Positions 8,855 to 18,175 are shown, numbered from the stretch's first letter. The stretch: DNA of 53,549 bases from Rhodospirillales bacterium Ga0074136 (GCA_001464375.1 LNEW01000125.1:1-53549), one strand, 5' to 3'. A program made the numbers and translations. The notes: generated by a model from the letters alone, not told the origin.

Positions 8855-9480
8855 TCCGCCGCCAGATCCAGCGCGGGCTTGTCGTCGATCGGGAAGAACA
8901 CGCCCTCGCTCCAGACGCCGAGCACCTCGCGCCCGTCCACCGTCTCGGCCTGCGCCAGCGCGACCAGTTCGTAGAAGACCGCGCGGCTGATGCGCGCCTC
9001 AAGCCCCGGGCGCACCAGGATGTAAGGCCGCGGCTCCCGCGTGGCGGGGTCCAGCTGCACGCGAATCGGGTGGTTCGGGCCGGCCGTCACCATCTCGTCC
9101 AGGTTGGTACGGAAGGTCAGGCATTGCTGCGGTTTTGCGCAGCCGCAGTCACAATCGCGCCAGAACAGTTCCACCGCGAGGAAGGGCGCGTCGTCCACCT
9201 CGATCCGCCCGCGCTCCGCCGGCGTCTCGAGCCAATAGGCGCCGTCCTCCCCGCGCTTCAGGACCGAGGCAAACAGGCAGACCAAGGGCTTACGGTTGAT
9301 CGGGCTGCCCTTGTAGAGCCACGTTCCGTCGCGGGCGATGCGAATGGCGTAGTCGCCGCACTCCATCCGCGCGCGTGCGAGGACGGCACCGGCCGGCGGC
9401 CCGGCGCAGCCCGATTTTTGCACCGCGCGCGGTGCCTCATGGAGCGCCTTCGGCGTTGGCATGTCTTGTTGGAGCGTCAT
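8851..9480 (-). CDS. DUF1285 protein with extra cysteine cluster
   Basis: This 209-residue protein matches DUF1285 throughout: CGDYAIRIARDGTWLYKGSP (41-60), INRKPLVCLFASVLKR, YWLETPAERGRIEVDDAPF (82-100) and LTFRTNLDEMV. Biochemical function of the family is unknown. Unusually, between the two conserved blocks there is CDCGCAKPQQC with four cysteines (110, 112, 114, 120), which I do not associate with the family and which could bind metal. The start is taken at ATG 9480; an alternative ATG at 9501 adds seven residues. It is first in a two-gene unit with the NUDIX gene. Confidence 0.82.
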   Translation of the reverse strand: MTLQQDMPTPKALHEAPRAVQKSGCAGPPAGAVLARARMECGDYAIRIARDGTWLYKGSPINRKPLVCLFASVLKRGEDGAYWLETPAERGRIEVDDAPFLAVELFWRDCDCGCAKPQQCLTFRTNLDEMVTAGPNHPIRVQLDPATREPRPYILVRPGLEARISRAVFYELVALAQAETVDGREVLGVWSEGVFFPIDDKPALDLAAE

Positions 9481-9587
9481 TGCATTCCGTCGCCCTTGCA
9501 CTCAGCGTGGCCGATGCGAGCTAATTCCACCTGGGGGTGCACCGGCCCGTGCGCCTCCGACACTGTCATATAGGGAGCCGTGCCCGC

Positions 9588-10595
9588 ATGAGTGAAGTGG
9601 CCGAGACGACACAGGACCCCGCGGCGCTGGTCGCCGAGGTCGAGGCGCTGGGCGCCCGCCTGGCGCGGGTGCGCGATGCCGTCGGCCGCGTCATCTTCGG
9701 CCAGGAGCTGGTGGTCGAACGCGTCCTGATCACCCTGCTCTCGGGCGGACATGTCCTGCTGGTGGGCGTGCCAGGCCTGGGCAAGACCAAGCTGGTGGAC
9801 ACGCTGGGCACCGTGCTCGGCCTCGACCCGCGCCGCGTGCAGTTCACCCCGGACCTGATGCCGGCCGACATCCTGGGCAGCGAGGTGCTGGAAGAAGACG
9901 CCACCGGCAAGCGCGCCTTCCGCTTCATCAAGGGCCCGATCTTCTGCCAATTGCTGATGGCGGACGAGATCAACCGCGCCTCCCCGCGCACGCAATCCGC
10001 GCTGCTGCAGGCCATGCAGGAGCACCGCGTGGCGATCGGCGGTGAAATCCACCCGCTGCCCGCCCCCTTCCACGTGCTCGCCACGCAGAACCCGATCGAA
10101 CAGGAAGGCACATACCCGCTGCCCGAAGCCCAGCTCGACCGATTCCTGCTGGAAATCGAGGTCGGCTACCCCGACGAAGCCGCCGAACGCGCCATGCTGC
10201 TGGCCACCACCGGTGCGAAGGAAGCCCGCCCCGTCCAGGCCATGACCGGCGCCGAACTGATCGCCGCCCAGGCGCTGATCCGCCGCATCCCGGTGGGCGA
10301 ACAGGTGCTCGACGCCATCCTGAAGCTGGTGCGCGGCGCACGACCCGAAACCACCACCCTCGACGGCGTGCGCCAACACCTGGCCTGGGGCCCCGGACCC
10401 CGCGCCGCCCAGGCGCTGATGCTCGCCACCCGCGCCCGCGCCCTGCTGGACGGCCGCCTGTCCCCCAGCATCGACGACGTGCTGGCACTGGCCGAACCGG
10501 TGCTGCGCCACCGCATGGCGCTGACCTTCGCGGCACGGGCGGACGGCATCCACCTGCGGGAAGTGATCGACGCGCTGAAGGAGAGCGTGGCGTAG
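9588..10595 (+). CDS. MoxR-family AAA+ ATPase
   Basis: This 335-residue MoxR ATPase has Walker A GVPGLGKT (60-67), Walker B LLMADEIN (122-129), and the MoxR-typical segments FTPDLMPADILGSEV and TQNPIEQEGTYPLPEAQLDR. MoxR proteins act as chaperones that mature or regulate partner complexes, typically with DUF58 and VWA proteins, exactly the context here. The ATG at 9588 is used; the frame opens at 9537, but the extra residues are not MoxR-like. It begins a rightward operon and is divergent from the DUF1285 gene. The intergenic stretch contains a single CTGTCAT heptamer, insufficient for a Pho box. Confidence 0.93.
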   Translation: MSEVAETTQDPAALVAEVEALGARLARVRDAVGRVIFGQELVVERVLITLLSGGHVLLVGVPGLGKTKLVDTLGTVLGLDPRRVQFTPDLMPADILGSEVLEEDATGKRAFRFIKGPIFCQLLMADEINRASPRTQSALLQAMQEHRVAIGGEIHPLPAPFHVLATQNPIEQEGTYPLPEAQLDRFLLEIEVGYPDEAAERAMLLATTGAKEARPVQAMTGAELIAAQALIRRIPVGEQVLDAILKLVRGARPETTTLDGVRQHLAWGPGPRAAQALMLATRARALLDGRLSPSIDDVLALAEPVLRHRMALTFAARADGIHLREVIDALKESVA

Positions 10596-10617
10596 CGTGG
10601 GCATGCGTGGCGCCTTC

Positions 10618-10838
10618 GAGAGGGGCTCTGCCCCTCTCCAAACCTCACCCCGCCAAGGGCTTAAGGCCCTTGGAACCCTCGACTTGATCGGGGGATTTGG
10701 GGAGGGGCATGGTGCGACCTCCCCGCTGGGCATCACCGACGATGCCCCTCCCCAAATCCCCCGACTAAAACCCCGCGATCCAAGGGGCCGTAGCCCCTTG
10801 GCGGGAGGGGTTCGGGGAGGGCAGCGCCCTCCCCGAGG
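10618..10838. repeat. Head-to-head pair of palindromic elements within MoxR operon
   Basis: Two related units of about 95 bases lie in opposite orientation. Each has an outer hairpin (10618-10638; 10813-10835), an AACC/CCCGCC linker, an inner hairpin (10653-10673; 10780-10801), a spacer, and an identical 23-base core that is perfectly inverted (10688-10710 against 10742-10764, 31-base loop). The whole can fold as one long cruciform or as separate stem-loops. It fills the gap between moxR-like and DUF58 genes, and its right end runs into the GAGGA ribosome-binding site at 10834-10838. It resembles REP/BIME-style elements in organisation, but I cannot assign it to a named family. Confidence 0.9.
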
Positions 10839-10847
10839 ACGCGCGCC

Positions 10848-11714
10848 ATGAGCACCTCCGTCACCGTCCCCTGGGCCGAGGCCCTTGGCGCCGCGTTGCC
10901 GCCGCTGGTCGTGCAGGCCGAGCGGGTGGCCGCCACCGTCATGCAGGGTGTCCATGGCCGCCGGCGGCCGGGGCAGGGCGATGCGTTCTGGCAGTTCCGG
11001 CCGTATACGCCGGGCGATGCGGCGGCGCGGGTCGATTGGCGGCAATCGGCCAAGTCCGACCGGTTGTTCGTGCGCGAGACGGAATGGGAGGCGGCGCAGA
11101 CCGTGGCCGTGTGGTGCCAGGGTGATGCCGGGATGGACTGGCGCAGCCATCGCGACCTGCCGACCAAGCGGGTGCGGGCGGAATTGCTGTTGCTGGCGCT
11201 GGCGGCGCTGCTGTTTCGCGGTGGCGAGCGGGTCCGGCTGTTCGGGCTGCCGCGGGCCTTCACCGGTCGTGGCGCGCTGAATGCGCTGGCCGACAGCCTG
11301 CCGCGCCAGGCCGTGACCGCCGAGGATGGCCGGATTCCGCGCCACGCGCGGGTGGTCCTGCTGGGGGATTTCCTCGCGCCGCTGGAGCAGACGCGCCATC
11401 GCGTGGCGGCGCTGGCGTCGCGGTCCATCCGGGGCCATCTGGTGCAGGTGCTCGACCCCGCGGAGGAGACGCTGCCCTTCACCGGCCGCATCCGTTTCGA
11501 AGGCCCCGGCGGCGCGGACCATGCCGCCGCAGGCCATGCATTGGTGCCGCGGGTCGAGGGCGTGCGCGCGCTGTACGAGGAACGGCTGGCCCGGCATCGT
11601 GAAGGGCTGGCGGCGCTGGCCGCGGCGTCCGGCTGGTCGTTTGCCACGCATCGCACCGACCAGCCGCCGGAAGCGGCGTTGCTGGCGCTGCATCGCCGGT
11701 TGGCGCCGGGCTGA
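10848..11714 (+). CDS. DUF58 domain protein, MoxR partner
   Basis: This 288-residue cytosolic protein has the DUF58 core RPYTPGDAAARVDWRQSAKS (51-70) followed by DRLFVRETEWE. DUF58 proteins have a VWA-like fold and are encoded next to MoxR ATPases. The C-terminal half (VVLLGDFLAPLEQTRHRVAALASR, then HLVQVLDPAEETLPFTG) fits a VWA domain. The start has GAGGA 9 bases upstream. It shares one base with the next gene (TGATG). The separation from the ATPase by the inverted element suggests that expression of this part may be set independently. Confidence 0.9.
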   Translation: MSTSVTVPWAEALGAALPPLVVQAERVAATVMQGVHGRRRPGQGDAFWQFRPYTPGDAAARVDWRQSAKSDRLFVRETEWEAAQTVAVWCQGDAGMDWRSHRDLPTKRVRAELLLLALAALLFRGGERVRLFGLPRAFTGRGALNALADSLPRQAVTAEDGRIPRHARVVLLGDFLAPLEQTRHRVAALASRSIRGHLVQVLDPAEETLPFTGRIRFEGPGGADHAAAGHALVPRVEGVRALYEERLARHREGLAALAAASGWSFATHRTDQPPEAALLALHRRLAPG

Positions 11715-14458
11715 TGTGGCAGGTCGGTCCCCTCGCCTTCGCGGCACCCTGGCTGTCGTTGGCGCTGCCGGCGCTGCCGGTGCTGTGGTGGCTGCTGCGC
11801 GTCAGCCCGCCGGCGCCGAAGACGCAATCCTTCCCGGCGCTGCGCCTGCTGCAGGACCTGCCGCCCACCGAGGAGACGCCGCACCGCACGCCCTGGTGGC
11901 TGCTGTTGCTGCGCCTGGCGGCGGCGGCGCTGCTGGTCATCGGCCTGGCGCGGCCGGTGTGGCAGCCGCAGGCGGGCGGTGGCGGGACCGGGCCGCTGCT
12001 GGTCGCGATCGATGATGGCTGGGCGGCGGCGCCCGACTGGCCGGCCCGCGTGGCGGCGGCGGTGGCGGCACTGGAGGCCGCCGGGCGCGAGGGGCGGCGG
12101 GTGGCGCTGCTGTCCACCGCGCCGCCGGCCAATGGCGAGCCGATCGCGGCCACCGCCCTGATGCCCGCCGAGGAAGCGCGCGCCCGCATTGCCGCGCTGC
12201 GCCCGCGCGCCTGGCCGTCCGACCACGCGGCGGCGCTGGCGGCTTTCGCGGCCTTCCGCGCGGCGAACCCCGGCGGCCTGGCTACGCTATGGATCGCCGA
12301 TGGCGTCGAGCACGCCGCGCAGGGCGATGCCACCGGTCCCTTCGCCGCGGCGCTGGCCGAGGCCGGGCCGCTGACCCTGGCCCGTGCTGAGGGCCGCCCC
12401 GCCCGCATCCTGCCGCCGCCGCGCGCCGAGGCCGACCGGCTGGTGGTCCGCGCGTTGCAGACCCCCGCCGCCACGCCGACCGACGCCACCGTGCTGGCGC
12501 GCACCAGCGATGGCCGTGCCATTGCCTCGGCCACGCTGGCCTTCCCGGTGGGTGCGACCAGCGCGGAGGCATCGCTCGACCTGCCCATCGAGATCCGCAA
12601 CCAGGTGGTGCGGCTGGACCTGGAACCCGAGGCCGGGGCGGCCGGCACGGTGCTGCTGGACGAACGCTTCCGCCGCCGGCCGGTGGGCATTTCCGCCGCG
12701 CTTGAGACCACCGCCGACGCGCCGCTGACCGGTGACCTGTTCTATCTGGAGCGCGCGCTGGCCCCCTACGCCGAAATCAGGCGGGGCACGCCCGAGGCAT
12801 TGCTCGGCCGACGCCTCGCGGTGATTGTCCTGGCCGACCGCGAGGTGCCCGAGGGGCGCGAGCGCGAGGCGCTGGCGCGCTGGGTCGAGGAAGGCGGGCT
12901 GCTGGTGCGCTTCGCCGGGCCTCGCCTGGCCGAACGGCCCGACCCGCTGCTGCCGGTGGCGTTGCGCGCCGGCGAACGGCAACTGGGCGGCGCGTTGTCC
13001 TGGGACCGGCCGCAATCGCTCGCGCCTTTCCCCGAAGGATCGCCCTTCGCCGGCCTCACGCCCCCGGCGGAGGTCACGATCGAACGGCAGGTGCTCGCGG
13101 AACCCTCGCCGCGCCTGACGGAACGCTCCTGGGCGCGGCTGGCCGATGGCACGCCGCTGGTCACCGCCGTGGCGCGCGGGCGCGGGCGGATCGTGCTGTT
13201 CCACGTGACCGCCAATGCCGAATGGTCGAACCTGCCGCTGTCCGGCCTGTTCGTGGACATGCTGCGGCGGCTGGTGGCGCTGTCGGCCGGCGTGCAGGGT
13301 GCCGAGGGCGAGGCGCCGCTGGCGCCGCTGGAGATCCTCGACGGCTTCGGCCGGCTCGGGCCCGCGCCGCCGGCCGCGGCCCCCATTGCGGCCAACCGGG
13401 TGGAGGAGACGGTGGCCTCCCCGCGCCATCCGCCGGGCTGGTACGGCACGCCGGGGCAGGCGGAGGATGCGGCGTGGCGCCGTGCGCTGAACCTGTCGGC
13501 GCACCTGCCGCCGCCGCGCGCAGCGGCCGCGCCGCCGCCCGGGGCGCGCGCCGAGACGATCGGCGGCGTGCCGGCCGAACGCGACCTGGGGCCCTGGCTG
13601 CTGGCCTTGGCGCTGCTCCTGCTGGCGGCGGACCTGCTGATATCCCTGGTGCAGCGCGGCCTGGTCGGGCCGCAATGGTCGCGCCGGGCGGGCATGGCGG
13701 GGCTGCTGATCGCGGCGCTGGCGCTGCCGGCCGCTGCGCAGGCGCCCGCGGCCGAAGGCGCCGCGGCCACCGCCACGCGCCTCGCCTACATCGTGACCGG
13801 CGATACGCAGGTCGACGAGGTATCGCGCCTCGGGCTGATGGGGCTGTCGGATTTCGTCAATCGCCGCACCGCGGCGGCGTTGGCGGAGCCGCATCCGGTG
13901 GTGCCGGGGCGCGACGACCTGTCGCTCTATCCGTTGATCTACTGGCCGGTGCTGGCGGAGGCCGCGCCGCCCGACACGGCCGCGGCGTCCGCGCTCAACA
14001 CCTTCATGCGCAATGGCGGGATCATCCTGCTGGACACCCGCGACGAAGGGTCGGGCGAGGGCATGAACCCCGGCGCGCGCGCCGCGCTGCGCCGCGTCAC
14101 GCGCGACCTGGCCGTGCCGCCGCTGGCGCCGGTTGCCGATGACCACGTGCTCAAGCGCGCCTTCTACCTGCTGCAGGACCTGCCGGGCCGCTTCGCCGGC
14201 GGGCAGGTCTGGGTGGCGCGCGACCAGGACCGCGCCAATGACAGCGTGAGCCCGGTGATCATCGGCGGCCATGACTGGGCGGCGGCCTGGGCGATGGATG
14301 CGCGCGGGCAGAACCCCTACGCGACCATTCCGGGCGGGGCGCGGCAGCGCATCCTGGCGTACCGCTTCGGTGTGAACCTCGTGATGTACGCGCTGACCGG
14401 CAACTACAAGGGCGACCAGGTGCACGTGCCGGCCATCCTGGAACGGCTGGGAAATTGA
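11714..14458 (+). CDS. BatA-domain / DUF4159 membrane protein
   Basis: This 914-residue protein begins with an N-terminal BatA-type pair of membrane helices (residues 5-30 and about 57-78, WWLLLLRLAAAALLVIGLA). A long VWA-like and beta-rich region follows. Two further hydrophobic segments occur near residues 632-675, the second ending like a signal sequence (ALPAAAQ). The C-terminal ~220 residues match DUF4159 (TRLAYIVTGDTQVDEVSRLG, then MRNGGIILLDTRDEG). The DUF4159 part probably lies in the periplasm. With MoxR and DUF58 it forms the common alphaproteobacterial arrangement implicated in envelope integrity; exact function is unknown. Confidence 0.88.
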   Translation: MWQVGPLAFAAPWLSLALPALPVLWWLLRVSPPAPKTQSFPALRLLQDLPPTEETPHRTPWWLLLLRLAAAALLVIGLARPVWQPQAGGGGTGPLLVAIDDGWAAAPDWPARVAAAVAALEAAGREGRRVALLSTAPPANGEPIAATALMPAEEARARIAALRPRAWPSDHAAALAAFAAFRAANPGGLATLWIADGVEHAAQGDATGPFAAALAEAGPLTLARAEGRPARILPPPRAEADRLVVRALQTPAATPTDATVLARTSDGRAIASATLAFPVGATSAEASLDLPIEIRNQVVRLDLEPEAGAAGTVLLDERFRRRPVGISAALETTADAPLTGDLFYLERALAPYAEIRRGTPEALLGRRLAVIVLADREVPEGREREALARWVEEGGLLVRFAGPRLAERPDPLLPVALRAGERQLGGALSWDRPQSLAPFPEGSPFAGLTPPAEVTIERQVLAEPSPRLTERSWARLADGTPLVTAVARGRGRIVLFHVTANAEWSNLPLSGLFVDMLRRLVALSAGVQGAEGEAPLAPLEILDGFGRLGPAPPAAAPIAANRVEETVASPRHPPGWYGTPGQAEDAAWRRALNLSAHLPPPRAAAAPPPGARAETIGGVPAERDLGPWLLALALLLLAADLLISLVQRGLVGPQWSRRAGMAGLLIAALALPAAAQAPAAEGAAATATRLAYIVTGDTQVDEVSRLGLMGLSDFVNRRTAAALAEPHPVVPGRDDLSLYPLIYWPVLAEAAPPDTAAASALNTFMRNGGIILLDTRDEGSGEGMNPGARAALRRVTRDLAVPPLAPVADDHVLKRAFYLLQDLPGRFAGGQVWVARDQDRANDSVSPVIIGGHDWAAAWAMDARGQNPYATIPGGARQRILAYRFGVNLVMYALTGNYKGDQVHVPAILERLGN

Positions 14459-14462
14459 CGGC

Positions 14463-16547
14463 GTGACGCAGACCATCGCCGGCATCGACTTCGCGCCCGT
14501 CCTGCCATTGTGGCTGCTGGGCGTCGCTGCCGCGCTGGCGGTGCTGGCGCTGGTGCCGGCCGCGCTGCGCCGGGCGCGTGGGATCATCTGGCGCGGGGTG
14601 TCCTTCGCGCTGATCCTGCTGGCGCTGGCGAATCCCCGGCTGGTCGAGGAAACCCGCGAAACCCGCCCCGACATCGCCCTGCTGGTGGTCGACCGCACCG
14701 ATTCCACCGGCATCGGCACCCGCACCGCGCAGATCGACGCCGCGCGGCGGGAGGTCGAGGCCCGGGCCGGCCGCCTGCCCGACCTGGAACTCCGCACGAT
14801 CGACGTCCCCGAGGGCGGCAACCAGGGCACCCGCCTGTTCGCCGCCATCGAGCGCGCGCTGGCGGAAATCCCGCGCGCACGGCTGGCCGGCATCGTCGCA
14901 CTGACCGACGGCCAGGCCCACGACATCCCGGCGGCGCCGCCCTTCGACGCGCCCTTCCACGCCCTGATGCCCGGCCGCGCGGGCGAGACCGACCGCCGCC
15001 TGCGCATCATCGAGGCACCCGGCTTCGGCATCGTCGGGCGCGACGTGGAAATCCGCGTTGCGGTGGATGACCTCGGCGTGCCCACCGCGACCGGCGCGGC
15101 GCGCCTGACCATCCGCCGGGACGGCGAGGCGCCGCGCAGCGAGAGCGTGCCGATCGGCCGCGACCACCGCATCGCCGTGCCGATCCAGCGCGGCGGCCCC
15201 ACTGTCGTGGAGATCGAGGCCGAGGCCCGCCCGGGCGAGGTCTCGGACCGCAACAACCGCCAGGTGGTGACCATCAACGGCGTGCGCGACAGGCTGCGCG
15301 TGCTGCTGGTCTCGGGCGAGCCGCATGCCGGCGAACGCACCTGGCGCCGGCTGCTCAAGGCCGACCCGAATGTCGACCTGGTGCATTTCACCATTCTGCG
15401 CCCGCCGGAGAAGGATGACCTGACGCCGCTGAACGAGCTCGCGCTGATCGCCTTCCCCGTGCGCGAGCTGTTCCAGGTGAAGCTGCGCGAATTCGACCTG
15501 ATCGTGTTCGACCGTTTCAGCAACCGGGGCATCCTGCCGCTCGCCTATCTGCGCAACATCGCCGACTACGTGCGCGGCGGCGGCGCGCTGCTGATGTCGA
15601 CGGGGCCGGAGTTTTCCGGGCCGGTGTCGCTGGCGCTGACGCCGCTCGGCCAGGTGCTGCCGGCGCGCCCGGCGGGGCGGCAGAACGCGGTGGCCGAATC
15701 CCCCTTCCGCCCGCGCGTCTCGGCGCTGGGGTTCCGCCACCCGGTCACCGAGGGGCTGATCGGCGCGAACACCGAACAGGGGGAGGCGCAATGGGGCCGT
15801 TGGTATCGCCATCTGCGCACCGAGGCGCGGTCCGGCAGCACCGTCATGGAAGGCCCCGACGGCGCGCCGCTGCTGGTGCTGGACCGCGTCGGCGAGGGCC
15901 GCGTCGCGCTGCTGCTGTCCGACCATATCTGGCTGTGGTCGCGCGGCCATGATGGCGGCGGCCCGCAGCAGGAGGTGCTGCGCCGCGTGGCCCATTGGCT
16001 GATGCGCGAGACCGAGCTGGAGGAAGAAGACCTGACCGCGCGCATCGAGGCCGGGCGGCTGACCGTGACACGCCGCAGCCTCGATGCCGGCCCGCCGCCC
16101 GAGATCACCGTCACCGCGCCGGATGGCAGCGTCACCCGCGCGCGGCCCGAGGAAGGCGGCGGCGGGCGCGCCACGCTCAGCCTGCCCGCGACGCAGCCGG
16201 GCGTCTGGCAGGCCGGCGATGGGCGGCGCACCGCCTTCGCCGCCTCGGCCGCGGCGAACCCGCTTGAGATCGCCGACCTGCGCGCCGACCCCGAGCGCCT
16301 GCGGCCGCTGCTGGCCGGCACCGGCGGTGCCGCGCGCTATCTGGGCGAGGGCGCCCTGCCAGCGGTGCCCGACCTGCGCCGCGTGGCACCGGGGCGCGAC
16401 GTGGCGGGCGCCGGCTGGATCGGGCTGCGGCGCAACGGCGACCATACGGTCACCGGCATCAGCGCGCTGCCGCTGTTGCCGGCCTGGCTGGCGCTGGCGC
16501 TGGTGCTGGGCGCCGCCGTCATGGCCTGGCGACGCGAGGGGCGGTAG
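14463..16547 (+). CDS. Large membrane-anchored envelope protein of MoxR operon
   Basis: This 694-residue protein starts at GTG 14463, four bases after the preceding stop. Two N-terminal helices (PLWLLGVAAALAVLALVPAA and a second at about 43-58) and a C-terminal helix (LPLLPAWLALALVLGAAVMA) anchor it. Between them is a VWA-like domain (DIALLVVDRTDSTGIGTRTA, then LAGIVALTDGQAHDIP) and a region resembling class I glutamine-amidotransferase folds (RLRVLLVSGEPHAGERTW, and YVRGGGALLMSTGPEF) without an evident catalytic triad. Such proteins are regular last members of MoxR/DUF58/DUF4159 operons. No enzymatic role can be assigned. Confidence 0.85.
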   Translation: MTQTIAGIDFAPVLPLWLLGVAAALAVLALVPAALRRARGIIWRGVSFALILLALANPRLVEETRETRPDIALLVVDRTDSTGIGTRTAQIDAARREVEARAGRLPDLELRTIDVPEGGNQGTRLFAAIERALAEIPRARLAGIVALTDGQAHDIPAAPPFDAPFHALMPGRAGETDRRLRIIEAPGFGIVGRDVEIRVAVDDLGVPTATGAARLTIRRDGEAPRSESVPIGRDHRIAVPIQRGGPTVVEIEAEARPGEVSDRNNRQVVTINGVRDRLRVLLVSGEPHAGERTWRRLLKADPNVDLVHFTILRPPEKDDLTPLNELALIAFPVRELFQVKLREFDLIVFDRFSNRGILPLAYLRNIADYVRGGGALLMSTGPEFSGPVSLALTPLGQVLPARPAGRQNAVAESPFRPRVSALGFRHPVTEGLIGANTEQGEAQWGRWYRHLRTEARSGSTVMEGPDGAPLLVLDRVGEGRVALLLSDHIWLWSRGHDGGGPQQEVLRRVAHWLMRETELEEEDLTARIEAGRLTVTRRSLDAGPPPEITVTAPDGSVTRARPEEGGGGRATLSLPATQPGVWQAGDGRRTAFAASAAANPLEIADLRADPERLRPLLAGTGGAARYLGEGALPAVPDLRRVAPGRDVAGAGWIGLRRNGDHTVTGISALPLLPAWLALALVLGAAVMAWRREGR

Positions 16548-16572
16548 GTTTTTCTCGAACCCCGGACGGTCG

Positions 16573-16665
16573 GCGGCGGCCATCCGGCCGCCTTGCCTTT
16601 GCTGGCGCCTGATCGTCTGGGCGCGGTCGCGCTCTGCGCTCCCGAGTCGCGCATGCACACGATCC
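16573..16665 (-). repeat. Degenerate copy of the 123-bp dispersed repeat
   Basis: Read on the minus strand, this stretch matches the 123-bp repeat at its two ends (GGATCGTG...GCGCGACCGCGCCCAGAC.ATCAG and the GGC/GCC-rich end) but lacks part of the middle. It lies in the 194-base gap between the MoxR operon and the ankyrin gene, where no gene is visible. Confidence 0.65.
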
Positions 16666-16741
16666 GCCGTCAGCCGTCAGCCGCCGGCCTCGGCGTCCTG
16701 CCATTCCGACAAGGTGTTTCCGCACCGCCCGGAAGCGGGGT

Positions 16742-17422
16742 ATGAAGCGCCGCATGAGACGCATCCTCGCGCTGCTGCCCCTGATCGCCCTGGTGCCGCT
16801 GCCGGGGCTTCCGTTCGCCCCCGCGCCCGCGCTGGCGCAGTTCGCCGGGCCTCCGCCTGCGGCGGCGGGCGCGCGCCGCGCGCCGCCGCCGGCGCTGCCG
16901 GGCCTGGCGGCGCGTCGCACACCGGACCCCATCCCGGCCGATCCCAATGCCAACCTGGCCCCCACCGCCGCGCTGTTCGATGCGATCAATCGCGGCGACC
17001 TGGCGGCCGCACGCGATGCGGTGACGCGCGGCGCCAGCCTCGAGGAACGCAACGTGCTGGGCCTGACGGCGGTCGATGCCGCGGTCGATCAGGGCCGCAA
17101 CGACATCATGTTCTTCCTGCTGTCGGCCCGCGCCACGGCGCGCGGCCCGGCGACGCCGGCCGAGGCCTCGCTCAGCGCCGCGCAACGTACCGCGCGCGAC
17201 CGGGCCCTGCAGGCCGAGGCGACGCGTGCCGCGCAGGCCGCGGCACGGGCGCAGGGCGCGGTGGCGGGGCGCGCCACGCCGGCGCCGTCGATGCGCCCGC
17301 GGCTGTTCGCCAATGACGGCGGCACGCCGCGGCCGGAGGTCGGGTTCCTGGGCTTCGATGTCGGGCGCGGCAGCGGCACGGCGCCGCGGACGGGCCGTGC
17401 GCCGACGCCACGCCGCGGCTGA
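16742..17422 (+). CDS. Exported ankyrin-repeat protein
   Basis: This 226-residue protein has a signal peptide (MKRRMRRILALLPLIALVPL, cleavage near ALAQ at about 35), so it should be periplasmic. Around residues 80-125 there is an ankyrin-like pair: AALFDAINRGDLAAARDAVT then RGASLEERNVLGLTAVDAAV, with FFLLSARA closing the repeat. The remainder is Ala/Arg/Pro-rich and low complexity. Ankyrin repeats mediate protein contacts; the partner is unknown. A second in-frame ATG lies at 16754. It is a single gene convergent on the methyltransferase. Confidence 0.78.
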   Translation: MKRRMRRILALLPLIALVPLPGLPFAPAPALAQFAGPPPAAAGARRAPPPALPGLAARRTPDPIPADPNANLAPTAALFDAINRGDLAAARDAVTRGASLEERNVLGLTAVDAAVDQGRNDIMFFLLSARATARGPATPAEASLSAAQRTARDRALQAEATRAAQAAARAQGAVAGRATPAPSMRPRLFANDGGTPRPEVGFLGFDVGRGSGTAPRTGRAPTPRRG

Positions 17423-17470
17423 CCACCGGAGCCGACGCGGCCGGGAGTGACCCTGCGGCGCGCGGGCGGT

Positions 17471-18175
17471 CTATTCCGCGGCCAGCGCCTGCTGCGTGGC
17501 GTCAGGGTTGCGCAGCTGCACCAGGGTGAAGATGCCGCCCGGCGGGCAGGCTTCCATGCGCTCGACCGGGGTCGTCTCGGGGTCGAGCAGGTCGCGCAGC
17601 GCGAAATCCGGATGCCAGCCGAGCCGGCGCGACAGCGGCGCCATGGCGCGCTCGATCCACCAGCGCGGCCCGCCCTCGGCGGCGAAGTGGTTGACGAACA
17701 GCAGGTGGCCGCCGGGGCGCACCACGCGCGACATCTCGGCGAACAGGCGCTTCGCGTCCGGCACGACGGAGGCGGTGAACATCGCCACCGCGATGTCGAA
17801 GGCGCCATCGGCGAAGGCCATGTGCTCGGCGTCCATCTCGAGCAGGCCGCCGACATTGCCGAGGCGCTCGCCGTCGACGCGTTCCTTGGCCTTCTCGAGC
17901 ATGTCGCGCGACAGGTCGATGCCGACCACCTGCAGGTCGCGGCGATAGAGCGGCAGCGCCAGCCCGGTGCCCACGCCCACTTCCAGAACGCGCGGCCCGG
18001 CCAGGCGGTTCACCGCCGCGACGGCGCGGCGCCGACCGAAGCCCGAGACGCCGCCGAACACGGTATCGTACACGCCCGCCCAGCGACGATAGGCCTCGCG
18101 CACGCTGTCGGCATCGAGCGCAGCGCGCGCATGCCCGCGTTCCTCGGCCCCCTTGGCCATTCCGATGTCAGCCAT
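17471..18175 (-). CDS. SAM-dependent methyltransferase, probable phosphatidylethanolamine N-methyltransferase
   Basis: This 234-residue class I methyltransferase has the SAM motif VLEVGVGTGLALPLY (63-77), the acidic VVGIDLSRDML, and MDAEHMAFADGAFDIAVAMF. The opening VREAYRRWAGVYDTVFGG is the hallmark of the PmtA group of Rhodobacter/Bradyrhizobium, which methylates phosphatidylethanolamine toward phosphatidylcholine; that assignment is inferred from this motif only. The start at 18175 is preferred over an upstream ATG at 18196 because GAGGGA sits just before it. A ubiquinone/menaquinone-type methyltransferase is the main alternative. Confidence 0.75.
   Translation of the reverse strand: MADIGMAKGAEERGHARAALDADSVREAYRRWAGVYDTVFGGVSGFGRRRAVAAVNRLAGPRVLEVGVGTGLALPLYRRDLQVVGIDLSRDMLEKAKERVDGERLGNVGGLLEMDAEHMAFADGAFDIAVAMFTASVVPDAKRLFAEMSRVVRPGGHLLFVNHFAAEGGPRWWIERAMAPLSRRLGWHPDFALRDLLDPETTPVERMEACPPGGIFTLVQLRNPDATQQALAAE

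Noticed and set aside
12287..15532. Very long antisense open frame (over 1000 codons) opposite the MoxR-operon genes
   Set aside because: It is a shadow of the GC-rich codon bias of the plus-strand genes; composition is low-complexity and Arg/His/Gln-rich with no domain.
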